DNA of 43,621 nt from contig JAUXXD010000026.1 in assembly GCA_030681265.1 (NCBI GenBank), forward strand, positions 1-43,621. Direction: 5' to 3'. This DNA is from Candidatus Didemnitutus sp. (lineage in GTDB: Bacteria > Verrucomicrobiota > Verrucomicrobiia > Opitutales > Opitutaceae). Below the pieces are notes generated by a model. The model did no database searches and was not told the DNA's origin. It saw nothing but the letters and a program-made list of their open reading frames with translations. Below are positions 25,933 through 34,379 of this stretch, in pieces. A program made the translations under genes and the position numbers. Positions within the stretch are counted from its first letter, which is position 1. Every line of letters starts with the position of its first letter.

Positions 25933-26886
25933 CTACTTCCGACAAAACCACCCCAACTCCATCCACGTGCGGAACCAGCTTTGCACTTTCGCGGCCCAAT
26001 CTTCGCGCGGCCGCTTGGCGCGCGGGATGCCGACGCCGAGCGCGGTCGCCAGCGGCTTACCCGCGCGGATCGCCACGAGAATATTAAACGCCGCTGGTTC
26101 GAGTCGCTTGAAATAGGTTTTCCCTTCGTGCCGGTGGATTGCGAGGTAGCAACGTTCCGCCTTCGGCGCGCGCACTTTCGCGGCGGCGCGGCGGCGGAGT
26201 TCCGTCGGCGCGTTCGACGCATCTCCGCGCAACAGCACTTCGCGCGTGCGCACGGCGAGAATGAAATCATCCACCGGATAACGCAGGTCGAGGAGCTGGA
26301 TGTAGGGTTGCAAACTCAATTTGAGTTTTGCGGGATTGGCGTCGAGCAGGTCGTCGATGGTGAAGACCGGAAACGCCGCGCCGTCGTAAACTTCGATCTG
26401 CGCCCACTCGAAACGCGCGATGTCCACGCAGAGCGTCGTGTGCGGTTTCGTCAGCGCCGGTTCCTCGCCAATAAATTTCGCCAGGCGTTGCGGCAGATCG
26501 CGCAGCGTCCAGTAACGCGACGGATATTTTTGCAAAAACGCCTCGGAGAGACGCGTGAATTTTCGTTCGCCGAGCACGGCGCGCAGGCCGGGACAATCCT
26601 CGTGCAAACTGTCGAGCACGCGGAACCAATACATGCGGTTGTAGATTTCGAGTCGCTCGAAGGCGGTGAGCCGGTCGTTCGGTTTCGCAATCTCGGCGGC
26701 GACGGCGCTGGTGCGCCGCCCGTCGGACCAACGGCGTTGCGTGCGCGTGTCGCGTCCAAGCGGACGCGTGACGACGGCGAGCATCGCGCGTTGCAAGTCG
26801 GCCAGTTCGCTCCGCGTGCTCGCGCCGAGCGGGCGGGCTTTTTTTGCCGGCTTGGTGCGGGAGCGTGGGCGTGGAGCAGAAGGCAT
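25933..26886 (-). CDS. DUF2063 partner protein of the MNIO enzyme (BufC/HvfC type)
   Basis: The 317-residue protein has a basic, Pro/Arg/Lys-rich N-terminus (1-22). A DUF2063 domain (about 28-125) follows with ADLQRAMLAVV, RLEIYNRMYWFRVLDSLHED and CPGLRAVLGERKF, then a second helical/beta part containing SRYWTLRDLPQRLAKFI and FEWAQIEVYDG. In characterised DUF692 systems this partner binds the precursor and is required with the DUF692 enzyme for modification. It starts 22 bases after the DUF692 stop, which supports one operon and one complex. Confidence 0.88.
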   Translation of the reverse strand: MPSAPRPRSRTKPAKKARPLGASTRSELADLQRAMLAVVTRPLGRDTRTQRRWSDGRRTSAVAAEIAKPNDRLTAFERLEIYNRMYWFRVLDSLHEDCPGLRAVLGERKFTRLSEAFLQKYPSRYWTLRDLPQRLAKFIGEEPALTKPHTTLCVDIARFEWAQIEVYDGAAFPVFTIDDLLDANPAKLKLSLQPYIQLLDLRYPVDDFILAVRTREVLLRGDASNAPTELRRRAAAKVRAPKAERCYLAIHRHEGKTYFKRLEPAAFNILVAIRAGKPLATALGVGIPRAKRPREDWAAKVQSWFRTWMELGWFCRK

Positions 26887-26908
26887 GGGGTGTTTGTAAC
26901 GTATTATA

Positions 26909-27793
26909 TTACAAACCGGCTCGGGGTCGGTTTGCGGACGTGCGCGGAGTGAGGGCCGCGCGGGCGCCGGCGAGGTAGGCGTTGGCTTTTAAGGCCTCGT
27001 CGTGCACTTCGGCGAAGGACGGAATCTTGTCGTCCCATTCGAGCAGCGTGGCGGTGACGCCGCAGCGTTGAATGGCGTGCGCGTAAAGTTTCCACACCGG
27101 ATCGAGCACGGGGTGGTCGTGCGTATCGAGCAGGTATTTTTCGAACTTCGTGTGGCCGGCAATGTGCATCTGCGCGACGCGGTGCGCGGGCACGAAGTTG
27201 AGGTAATCGAAAGGGTCGAAGTTGTGGTTTTCCGAGGAGACGTAGATGTTGTTTACATCGAGCAGGATTCCGCAATCGGCGCGCTCCACGACTTCGGTGA
27301 GGAACTCCCATTCGGTCATCTCGGACGCGTGAAATTCGGTGTAGGAGCTGACGTTTTCGACGGCGATGGGCAGTTCGAGGTAGTCGCGCGCGTAACGGAT
27401 GTTGGCGGCAACGTGTTTGGCCGCGGCGACCGTGTAGGGCATCGGCAACAGGTCGTGCGAGACGGTGCCATCGACGCTGCCCCAGCAGAGGTGATCCGAA
27501 ATCCACGGCGTGCCGGTGATCTTGGTGAGCGCCTTGAGGCGCTTGAGGTGATCGCGGTTGGGGAAATCTGCGGAGCCGAGGTAAAGTGAAACGCCGTGTT
27601 GCACGACGCGGTATTGCGCGAGGATTTGGTCGAGGACTGCGCGCGGACGGCCACCTTCGACCATAAAGGTTTCCGAAATTATCTCGAACCAATCGACTGT
27701 CGGTTTCTCCGAGAGAATGTGGTCGTAGTGCGGCACGCGCAGACCGATGCCAATTCCGTAGTCCGTGAATCCGTTGAATTTATTGGCGGGCAT
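26909..27793 (-). CDS. DUF692 multinuclear iron-dependent oxidase (MNIO), BufB/HvfB type
   Basis: The 294-residue protein starts at ATG 27793 (MPANKFNGFTDYGIGIGLRV). A longer frame to 27925 would run through the hairpin and is rejected. DUF692 enzymes are TIM-barrel proteins with two or three iron ions that oxidatively modify cysteines (or other residues) of ribosomal peptides. Metal-ligand and core motifs are visible: GIGLRVPHYDHIL, DWFEIISETFM, VQHGVSLYLGS, ISDHLCWG with HDLLPMPYT, VENVSSYTEFH, ADCGILLDVNNIYVSSENH, HIAGHTKFE and DTHDHPVLDPVW. The length matches the family (about 280-300). The substrate is predicted to be the Cys-repeat protein encoded immediately upstream. Confidence 0.95.
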   Translation of the reverse strand: MPANKFNGFTDYGIGIGLRVPHYDHILSEKPTVDWFEIISETFMVEGGRPRAVLDQILAQYRVVQHGVSLYLGSADFPNRDHLKRLKALTKITGTPWISDHLCWGSVDGTVSHDLLPMPYTVAAAKHVAANIRYARDYLELPIAVENVSSYTEFHASEMTEWEFLTEVVERADCGILLDVNNIYVSSENHNFDPFDYLNFVPAHRVAQMHIAGHTKFEKYLLDTHDHPVLDPVWKLYAHAIQRCGVTATLLEWDDKIPSFAEVHDEALKANAYLAGARAALTPRTSANRPRAGL

Positions 27794-27861
27794 AGGCGCG
27801 GGGACTGACTCGCTGCAGGCGGAAAATTCGGGCCTCGTCAGGGGAAGGCAAACTTTCGCGA

Positions 27862-27896
27862 AGAAAAGGAGACCGGTCGCGGCGCAACCGGTCTCC
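27862..27896 (-). terminator. Intra-operon terminator/attenuator after the precursor gene
   Basis: On the minus strand, a perfect 10-bp stem (GGAGACCGGT / ACCGGTCTCC, 27896-27868, nine-base loop) is followed by TTTTCTT. It lies 47 bases after the precursor stop and 68 bases before the DUF692 start. Partial termination here would make more precursor than enzyme messenger, a common layout in peptide-modification operons. Confidence 0.75.
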
Positions 27897-27943
27897 GCAA
27901 ATTTCAATAGGCGCGCGCGAAACAACGCGGCGCAGAAGCGGGC

Positions 27944-28246
27944 TTACTTGCCCGGCTCGGCTTTCTTGTCGTCCTTGGCTTTGCAGCCGTCCTTACTCTT
28001 GCAGGCATCCTTGGCCTTGTCGTCGGCAGCCTTGCAGCCGTCTTTGCCCTTGCAGCTGTCCTTGGCCTTGTCGTCCTTGGCTTTGCAACCGTCTTTGCCT
28101 TTACAGCTGTCTTTGGCTTTTTCGTCGCCCATCATGACGGCGGAGCCGGGGCTCTGGATGGAGGCGGATGCTTTGACAGCGAGCCCGCCGGCGTAGAGAC
28201 CGGCAATAGCGGCGGCCGCGATGATCATTCGGGTGGATTTATTCAT
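27944..28246 (-). CDS. Bufferin-like secreted precursor with three 17-residue Cys repeats
   Basis: The 100-residue protein has a signal peptide (MIIAAAAIAGLYAGGLAVKASA, cleavage near residue 27-29), so the product is exported. Residues 43-93 are three tandem 17-residue repeats: KAKDSCKGKDGCKAKDD, KAKDSCKGKDGCKAADD and KAKDACKSKDGCKAKDD. This gives six cysteines at 48/54, 65/71 and 82/88, each pair C-x5-C, in a Lys/Asp matrix. There is no aromatic or hydrophobic core. Together with the DUF692, DUF2063 and DoxX genes immediately downstream, this is the precursor of a metal-binding modified peptide (bufferin/HvfA class). In known members the cysteines become thiooxazole or oxazolone-thioamide groups that bind copper. 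Here the core is CKGKDGC, not EGKCG, so the exact modification is unknown. Confidence 0.9.
   Translation of the reverse strand: MNKSTRMIIAAAAIAGLYAGGLAVKASASIQSPGSAVMMGDEKAKDSCKGKDGCKAKDDKAKDSCKGKDGCKAADDKAKDACKSKDGCKAKDDKKAEPGK
27968..28120 (-). repeat. Three tandem 51-bp coding repeats in the precursor gene
   Basis: Units at 28120-28070, 28069-28019 and 28018-27968 each encode one 17-residue C-x5-C repeat. They are contiguous and in frame, so copy number can change by whole units without a frameshift. No unique spacers separate them, so this is not a CRISPR array. Confidence 0.9.
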
Positions 28247-28319
28247 AGTGATACGTTTTCAGGGTTTTGCCGTGCTGACACAGCGTCGTGCCGGTCAGCG
28301 TGGATACGTCGGCGTTACT

Positions 28320-28350
28320 AGTAAGAGCGTAGTCCAGGCGACTTATTCCC
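28320..28350 (-). promoter_or_regulatory. Candidate ECF-sigma promoter of the bufferin-like operon
   Basis: On the minus strand, GGGAATAA (28350-28343) is followed after 15 bases by CTCTTACT (28327-28320). The first element looks like a group-4 (ECF) sigma -35 element. The -10 end lies 73 bases before the precursor ATG, leaving room for a leader. Known bufferin/Hvf operons are often under ECF sigma factors, which is why I propose this. No sigma factor gene lies in the window. Confidence 0.35.
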
Positions 28351-28393
28351 GCAACCTTTCATCCGCCACCCACGTGCCGCTTGGCGCGGACAC

Positions 28394-29380
28394 TTAAATA
28401 ATCTGATCGTGCAACGGCTCGCGCTTGAGGTAGCGGCCCAAGTTATCCGTGAAATGGCGCACGAGGCTCTCGTCCTGCCCTTGATGTCCGCCGGCGAGGT
28501 GTGGCGTGATCTGGCAATTCGGCGCGGTCCACAACGGATGCTCCGGCGGCAACGGTTCCGGGTCGAGCGCGTCCAAATACGCCCCGCCCACCTGCCCGCT
28601 CGTCAACGCCGCCACGAGCGCGTCCTGATCGACGGTGGCACCGCGACCGATGTTGTAGAAATACGCGCCGCGCCGCATCTGCGCGAAAAACGCTGCATTG
28701 CAAAAACGCTGCGTCGACACGCCGTCAGGCAGCACGTTGACGACGTGGTCCGCCAGTGCGAGGTGGTCGGGCATCTCGGCGGGCGTCACGAGTTCGACCG
28801 CGTCCTCGTTTTCGTCGGCGCGTGGCGTGCGGCGCACACCAATCACGCGGCAGCGAAACGGCGCGAGCAACTCCGCGAGACGTTGCCCAATCGTGCCGTA
28901 GCCGAGCACGACCACGGTTTTGCCGGTGAGTGTTTCGATCGAGTAGCGGCCCGGCCCGTAATTCCATTCGTGCGCGCCGGTCATGTTGCGCACGTAGATC
29001 GGCAACTCGCGCGTGAAACTCATCATCATCGCCAGCGCGTGCTCGGCGCACGGACCTGCGAAAACGCCCGAGGCGTTCGTGACCATCGTGCCGCGCGCGC
29101 GCATCGCTTTGCGAAATTCCGCCTGATCGTAGCGCGTGTAGCCCGCCGTCGAAATCGCCACCCAGCGCAAACGCGGATTCGCCACGACGTCAGCCGGATT
29201 CGGTTGCCCGTAGGCGATGTCAGCCTCGGCGAGCGACGAGTCGGTCTGCCCTTCCGTCAACACCGACGCGGACGATTGCTGTGATTGCACCACCCGGCAA
29301 CCGAGTCGGGCGAGGCTGTCGTAAAACAGCTCCCGTGCTCCGGGCCGCAATGCGTGGTTCGTCCAAACCGTGACACTCAT
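28394..29380 (-). CDS. D-isomer-specific 2-hydroxyacid dehydrogenase
   Basis: The 328-residue protein starts at ATG 29380 (MSVTVWTNHALRPG). The NAD-binding domain has VVVLGYGTIGQRLAELLAPF (GxGxxG). The catalytic Arg lies in NIGRGATVDQDALVAALTSG, the Glu in YLDALDPEPLPPEHPLW and the His in ITPHLAGGHQGQ, completing the Arg-Glu-His triad of this superfamily. The reaction is reversible reduction of a 2-oxoacid to a D-2-hydroxyacid with NAD(P)H; the substrate is not predictable. It is on the same strand as, and upstream of, the bufferin-like operon, but 147 bases and a candidate promoter separate them. It is divergent from the hybrid kinase. Confidence 0.9.
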   Translation of the reverse strand: MSVTVWTNHALRPGARELFYDSLARLGCRVVQSQQSSASVLTEGQTDSSLAEADIAYGQPNPADVVANPRLRWVAISTAGYTRYDQAEFRKAMRARGTMVTNASGVFAGPCAEHALAMMMSFTRELPIYVRNMTGAHEWNYGPGRYSIETLTGKTVVVLGYGTIGQRLAELLAPFRCRVIGVRRTPRADENEDAVELVTPAEMPDHLALADHVVNVLPDGVSTQRFCNAAFFAQMRRGAYFYNIGRGATVDQDALVAALTSGQVGGAYLDALDPEPLPPEHPLWTAPNCQITPHLAGGHQGQDESLVRHFTDNLGRYLKREPLHDQII

Positions 29381-29520
29381 GCGGCGATTTCGTCGCGCAC
29401 ACACGCCTGCAGCAAGCGCTATTGCTCCTCTAGGGAATCAACCCTGCTCGCTCGGGAAATCCCCGAGCCACCACGCGATGTTGCATCCCAACCTCGACAC
29501 GGCACCGCTGTTGACTCATT

Positions 29521-32500
29521 GTGTGCGTTTGCGTGCAATGCGCCGTGCTCCGAGCTCGCCGCCACCTCTGCCTTGCCGCGTGCGCGGTGGCATTATGGCT
29601 CGCGCAGTCGGCGCACGTCGTTGCCGGACTCTTTCATCCCGAAGCGGGACGTCCCCTCGTCCGCACTTACGCGCCCGCTGATTACGGCGGGCATTATCAA
29701 GTGTGGAGCATGACGCAGCGCGCCGATGGCGTGCGTTTCTTCGGCTATTTCGGTGGCGTCGCGGAATTTGATGGTGCCGCGTGGCGACAACTCGCGTTGG
29801 AAATCGGCTCCGTGCGCGGCCTCGTCGTCACGCCGGAGCAACAACTCTTTCTCACCGCGTCGAAAGACCTCGGTTGGTGCGATCACGACGAGACAGGGCA
29901 ACTGCGTTTTCATTCACTCAAGCCCGCTTTGCCGCCCGAGGCGGGGCAACCCGGACCCTTCGCCGAACTCGCGGTGCACGACGGCGCGTTGCATTTCACC
30001 ACGACCGACGCCGTCGTGCGCTGGCGCAACGGTCGCGTGGATCGCGTCTGGCCCATCGGCGGCAAGGGCACGTTGCGCCTCGCCAAAGTCGGCGAACAAC
30101 TCTGGGTGCGCCGCATGACGGCGCCGACCGTGCTCGCGTTGCGCGGCGACGAGTGGATTACGGTCGTCGAGGATCCGTGGCTCGCCGGTCAACGCGTCAA
30201 CTTCATCGCCGCCGCCGGTGCGGACCGCATCGTCTTCGGTCTCAGCGCGAGCGGACTGTATTCGCCCGGCACCGACGGCCGCCTCGCACGTTGGACGACG
30301 CCCGCCGACTCCGTGCTGGCCAACGCGCAACTCTACGCCGCCGCCACGCTGAGCGACGGCACGCTCGCCATCGGAACGTTAAGCGACGGTCTCGTGCTCA
30401 TCGCGCCCGACGGCCAGCGCGCGCGCCAACTCACGATGGCCGACGGTCTGCCGAGCAACTTCGTCGAAGGCCTCGGCACTGATCTCGAAGGTCGCCTCTG
30501 GCTTTGCACTTTCAACGGCATCGCGACGCTCGATTGGCCGACAGCGTTTACGGTGTTCGACGCGCGCGCCGGCATTGATCCGGTCACGATTCGTTCGCTA
30601 CGCCGTCTCGATGAACAAGTCGTCCTCGGCGGCAATGCTGGTGTGTTCGCAATTGAACCCGCGCGCGACGGCACGGTGCAAACTGCGTCGGTTCGCCGTG
30701 TGACCGCCGTTGTCGATTTTCACGGCGACGCCGTCACGCATCGCAGCGGCAAAATTTATCCGGCGTCCGGCGGTTTGAAGACTTTGCGCGATGGCCAACT
30801 CGTAACCGTGTTGCCGATGGAGGACGCAGTGTTCGCCGTCGGGATGCATCCGAGCGATCCCGACCGCATCTACTTCGGTGCGCAAAAAGGTGTCGGTAGC
30901 GCGCGTTACCGCGACGGCCAGTGGCAACTCGAAGGTTACGCCGCGAATCTGACGGCTTCGGTAAATTTTGTGCAGGTCGCCAGCGACGGCACCGTGTGGT
31001 ATCGCTCGATCGTGAGCGAAGGCTGGCGCGTGCAACCGGCGCGCACCGCCGACGGCGGACTTGATTGGTCGCAGCCCAACGCGGTGCCGCTGACCAAGAT
31101 TCTAGGTTGGCCGGCAAAGCTGGATGCGTTTTGGAATATCACGACGAGCTCGTTCGGCCTGATCGGATTTACCGATCAAGGAATATTGCGCTACGACGCG
31201 GCCCACGAAAAATTTACGCCGGACGCGCGCTTCGATCGTTCGCTCACACCACCGGGACCGCTCTTCACCGTCTCCGAAGAAACGGCTGATGGATTGTGGT
31301 GCATTGTTTTTCCCGAAGGGCGCAAGGCGGGCCGACGCCACGCGATGGGCCGCTACCTCTTTGAGGCAGATGGCACGGCGCGGTGGATTCCGTTGCCCGA
31401 CGATCTCACCGTTTCGCTCGGCGCCTTTGCGGCGCATGAAGTCATCACCGACGCGCAACACCCACATGTCTACTGGATGCGCGGCACCAACGCCGTCGGG
31501 CGGCTCGATCTCGCTAAAGCCACGACACCAGCAGCACCGCGCGCGCCGTTGTTGCGCCGCGTGCTCCGAGGCACCGCGCCGCAACCATTGGCGGGCGTGC
31601 GACCACAGCGCGAGTTCGCGTGGGCGCGCACCGCGTTGACGTTTCATTACGCCGCGCCGCATGCCGGACTCGGCACGACGCGCTTTCAAACACGTCTCGT
31701 CGGCTGGGACGACAACTGGAGCGAACCGCAAGCGCGGGCGGAAACGACGTTCACCGGTCTCGGCGCGGACCGCTATGTTTTCGAAGTGCGCGAGCTCGAT
31801 GCGCAAGGCCGCGTGAGTCCGGCGGCGCGTTTCGAATTTGCGATTTTGCCGCCGTGGTGGTTCACGCCGTGGGCGTGGCTGGCCTACGCGACGGCGGCGG
31901 CGGTGTTGCTCTATGGACTGTTCCGCTGGCGCGTTGCCTCGCTCATGAGCCAACGTGTGATATTGGAAGGCATCGTGCGCGAACGCACCGGTGAACTCGC
32001 CGCTGCGCGCGATCAGGCGGAGGCCGCCAACCGCGCGAAAAGCAATTTCCTCGCGCACATGAGTCATGAATTGCGCACGCCGCTCAACGGCATCATCGGC
32101 TACGGGCAGGTGTTGCTCAAGGACAGCTCGGTGCACGGCAGCTTGCGCGAACGCGTCTCGATCATCCATGCCAGCGGGCTGCACTTGCTGCGCCTGATCA
32201 ACGAAGTGCTCGATTTCTCGAAGATCGAAGCGGGCAAAATCGAGCGGCACGACACGGCGTTTCACTTCGATCTGTGGTTGCGCGAACTCACGGTCGGCCA
32301 TCGCGCCGCGGCCATCGCGCGCGGACTGGAGTTGGCGATCAACGTCGTGCCGGGCGTGCCGGAGTTCGTCCACGGCGACGCGCAAAAGCTGCGGCAGATT
32401 CTCGACAATTTGTTGTCCAACGCGGTGAAGTTCACCACGCGCGGCACGGTGACGTTGCAAGTTGCACCGACGACAAGCGATCTCGTCGCGTTTACGGTGC

Positions 32501-33384
32501 GCGACACGGGCGTCGGGCTGTCGTCGGAAGATCGCGCGCGGCTCTTTCAACCGTTTGAACAGGCGCGTGACGGACGACCGGTCGCACCCGGCACCGGACT
32601 CGGACTCGCCATCACGCAACGCCTCGCGCAGGTGCTCGGCGGTGACATCACGGTGGAGAGCACGGCGGGCGTTGGCTCGGCGTTTTGTTGCACGGTGCCG
32701 TTGCCCGCGACGACCGACCCACGACCACACGGCGCGACGGCGGCAAGTCCGACCGGCTATCGCGGCGAGCGGCGGCGCGGGCTCATCGTCGATGACCACG
32801 CCCTCAAACGCTCGTTGCTTGCGGATATGCTGACGCCTCTCGGTTTCAACGTCGCCACTTACGCGAGCGCCGAGGAACTCCTCGCGTTGCCACCTGAAGC
32901 ACGCCGCGCCGATCTCGCAATTCTCGACGTGAAACTGCCGGGCATTGACGGGTTGGAGTTGGCTCGACGATTGCACGCCACGCGTGAAACCGCTGCGATG
33001 CCAATTGTTTTTTCGTCGGCTTCGGTGCTCACGTTTGATCACGCCACGGCGGCAAAGTTGGGCTGCCACGCATTTTTACCCAAACCGTTTTCCGCAACCG
33101 AACTTTTCGCGATTCTGGCGCAACAACTCGACTTGGCCTGGGAGAGCGCTGTCACGATTGACGCGCCCGCCACTCCCGCCGACGACGGGGCTCAGCTTCC
33201 GCCCGAACTTGTCTCGTCGTTACTGGCGATCGCGGACACGGGAGATGTGGCGGCGTTGCGTCGCGCCATTACGATTGCGCTTCAAGAGCATCGCGCCAAC
33301 AAGACACTCACGCGGGTTGATCATGCGGCGGCTTCCTATCAACTAGAGGAAGTGCGCCTCCTCCTTCGCAACAACCCCCGATGA
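29521..33384 (+). CDS. Hybrid sensor histidine kinase with periplasmic beta-propeller and receiver
   Basis: The protein is up to 1287 residues. Starts at GTG 29521, 29533 or 29545 are possible; 29545 gives the cleanest signal peptide ([21 protein letters not shown]). A large periplasmic sensor (about 45-690) has Reg_prop-type propeller strands, for example [20 protein letters not shown] and [24 protein letters not shown]-like beta-sandwich follows (about 698-775; [11 protein letters not shown]). One membrane helix (about 780-803) leads to HisKA with [15 protein letters not shown] (phospho-His H849), and HATPase with [16 protein letters not shown] and [10 protein letters not shown] receiver follows (acidic pair 1091-1092, phospho-acceptor D1136 in ILDVKLPG), then an 80-residue helical tail. 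It phosphorylates its partner in response to an external, probably nutrient, signal. The stop overlaps the response-regulator start by four bases. Confidence 0.92.
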   Translation: MCVCVQCAVLRARRHLCLAACAVALWLAQSAHVVAGLFHPEAGRPLVRTYAPADYGGHYQVWSMTQRADGVRFFGYFGGVAEFDGAAWRQLALEIGSVRGLVVTPEQQLFLTASKDLGWCDHDETGQLRFHSLKPALPPEAGQPGPFAELAVHDGALHFTTTDAVVRWRNGRVDRVWPIGGKGTLRLAKVGEQLWVRRMTAPTVLALRGDEWITVVEDPWLAGQRVNFIAAAGADRIVFGLSASGLYSPGTDGRLARWTTPADSVLANAQLYAAATLSDGTLAIGTLSDGLVLIAPDGQRARQLTMADGLPSNFVEGLGTDLEGRLWLCTFNGIATLDWPTAFTVFDARAGIDPVTIRSLRRLDEQVVLGGNAGVFAIEPARDGTVQTASVRRVTAVVDFHGDAVTHRSGKIYPASGGLKTLRDGQLVTVLPMEDAVFAVGMHPSDPDRIYFGAQKGVGSARYRDGQWQLEGYAANLTASVNFVQVASDGTVWYRSIVSEGWRVQPARTADGGLDWSQPNAVPLTKILGWPAKLDAFWNITTSSFGLIGFTDQGILRYDAAHEKFTPDARFDRSLTPPGPLFTVSEETADGLWCIVFPEGRKAGRRHAMGRYLFEADGTARWIPLPDDLTVSLGAFAAHEVITDAQHPHVYWMRGTNAVGRLDLAKATTPAAPRAPLLRRVLRGTAPQPLAGVRPQREFAWARTALTFHYAAPHAGLGTTRFQTRLVGWDDNWSEPQARAETTFTGLGADRYVFEVRELDAQGRVSPAARFEFAILPPWWFTPWAWLAYATAAAVLLYGLFRWRVASLMSQRVILEGIVRERTGELAAARDQAEAANRAKSNFLAHMSHELRTPLNGIIGYGQVLLKDSSVHGSLRERVSIIHASGLHLLRLINEVLDFSKIEAGKIERHDTAFHFDLWLRELTVGHRAAAIARGLELAINVVPGVPEFVHGDAQKLRQILDNLLSNAVKFTTRGTVTLQVAPTTSDLVAFTVRDTGVGLSSEDRARLFQPFEQARDGRPVAPGTGLGLAITQRLAQVLGGDITVESTAGVGSAFCCTVPLPATTDPRPHGATAASPTGYRGERRRGLIVDDHALKRSLLADMLTPLGFNVATYASAEELLALPPEARRADLAILDVKLPGIDGLELARRLHATRETAAMPIVFSSASVLTFDHATAAKLGCHAFLPKPFSATELFAILAQQLDLAWESAVTIDAPATPADDGAQLPPELVSSLLAIADTGDVAALRRAITIALQEHRANKTLTRVDHAAASYQLEEVRLLLRNNPR

Positions 33385-34301
33385 AGCCAGCCAACGTTCT
33401 CGTCGTCGACGACACTCCTGCCAATCTAGGTGTGGTGCTCGAACTTCTCAGTGGAGCCGGCCACCGCGTGCTCGTCGCCGAGAGCGGCCGGCGCGGCCTG
33501 GAAATTCTCGCCGCGCAAGCCATTGATCTGGTGCTGCTCGATGTGCTCATGCCGGACATGGATGGCTTCGCCACCTTTGCGAAGGTCCGCGAAAATGCCG
33601 CGTGGCATGAGATTCCGGTGATTTTCCTCACCGCGCTCGACGATCCCTCGCAAAAGGTGCGCGCGCTCGAATCCGGCGCAGTTGATTACATTAACAAGCC
33701 GGTGCACCCGCCGGAAGTGTTGGCGCGCGTGCGCACGCATCTCGATCTGCGCACGGCCCGGCGGGAATTACAGCGTCAAAATGCGCGGCTCGAATCCGAA
33801 GTGGCGCTCCGCCTCGATGCCGAAGCACAGCTCGCGCAATCGCTCGACCGCGCGCTGCTGGTGGTGGACGCCAAGGGCGCCATTGTTTTCCAAACCTTGC
33901 GCGCCGTGCATCTGCTGCACAAGCACCTGCCGGATCACACGCCCGGCAAGTTACCGGCGGAACTCGACCAAATAGAGCTCTACGAATCCGCCGCCGGCAC
34001 CTTGCTCATCCACCGCTTCAGCAGTCGCGAGGAGATGGCCTTGTCCGTGTTGCAGTTCACCGAACGCCAGGCACCGCCCGGCCCGAGTGAATTGATTCCC
34101 CTCGGCCTCACGCCGCGCCAGGCCGAAGTGCTTTATTGGGTCGCGCAGGGCAAAACGAATGCGGAGACGGCGATCATCCTCGGCACGAGTCCGCGCACGA
34201 TCGACAAGCATGTAGAGCAACTGCTGGATCGCCTCGGCGTCGAGAACCGCATCTCCGCCGCCGCGCAAGCCAACGACATCCTCCGCGCGCAGGCGAGTTA
34301 G
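33381..34301 (+). CDS. LuxR/NarL-type response regulator with internal PAS-like segment
   Basis: The 306-residue protein starts in an ATGA overlap with the hybrid kinase. The receiver domain (1-120) has [12 protein letters not shown], phospho-site [14 protein letters not shown] in FLTALDD and K in [11 protein letters not shown] coiled-coil (about 128-155, [15 protein letters not shown]) and a PAS-like segment (about 155-230, [16 protein letters not shown]) follow. The C-terminal LuxR helix-turn-helix (about 238-295) reads [20 protein letters not shown], with [20 protein letters not shown]. It is the output partner of the kinase upstream. The DNA site is not known; GATTGGTCCAATC downstream at 34340 is one palindrome to consider. 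Confidence 0.93.
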   Translation: MKPANVLVVDDTPANLGVVLELLSGAGHRVLVAESGRRGLEILAAQAIDLVLLDVLMPDMDGFATFAKVRENAAWHEIPVIFLTALDDPSQKVRALESGAVDYINKPVHPPEVLARVRTHLDLRTARRELQRQNARLESEVALRLDAEAQLAQSLDRALLVVDAKGAIVFQTLRAVHLLHKHLPDHTPGKLPAELDQIELYESAAGTLLIHRFSSREEMALSVLQFTERQAPPGPSELIPLGLTPRQAEVLYWVAQGKTNAETAIILGTSPRTIDKHVEQLLDRLGVENRISAAAQANDILRAQAS

Positions 34302-34339
34302 CGTCACCCAGCGCGCCCACCCATCGGCGCGCTTGCCAA

Positions 34340-34352
34340 GATTGGTCCAATC
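34340..34352. promoter_or_regulatory. Palindrome upstream of the DUF2339 gene
   Basis: GATTGGTCCAATC is a perfect 6-bp inverted repeat around a central T. It overlaps a second dyad, TTGGTC/GACCAA. It lies 28 bases upstream of the DUF2339 start and 39 after the response-regulator stop, a position suited to an operator. The regulator is unknown. Confidence 0.35.
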
Positions 34353-34379
34353 GACCAAAAGGAAAGCGGGCTAACTCTA

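Noticed and set aside
27968-28120. CRISPR-like array
   Set aside because: Three contiguous units without unique spacers that encode regular 17-residue protein repeats are coding tandem repeats.
31102-33069. 655-codon open frame antisense to the hybrid kinase
   Set aside because: It is Arg/Glu/His-rich with no domain, and mirrors an unmistakable kinase/receiver gene. Long antisense frames are expected in GC-rich DNA.
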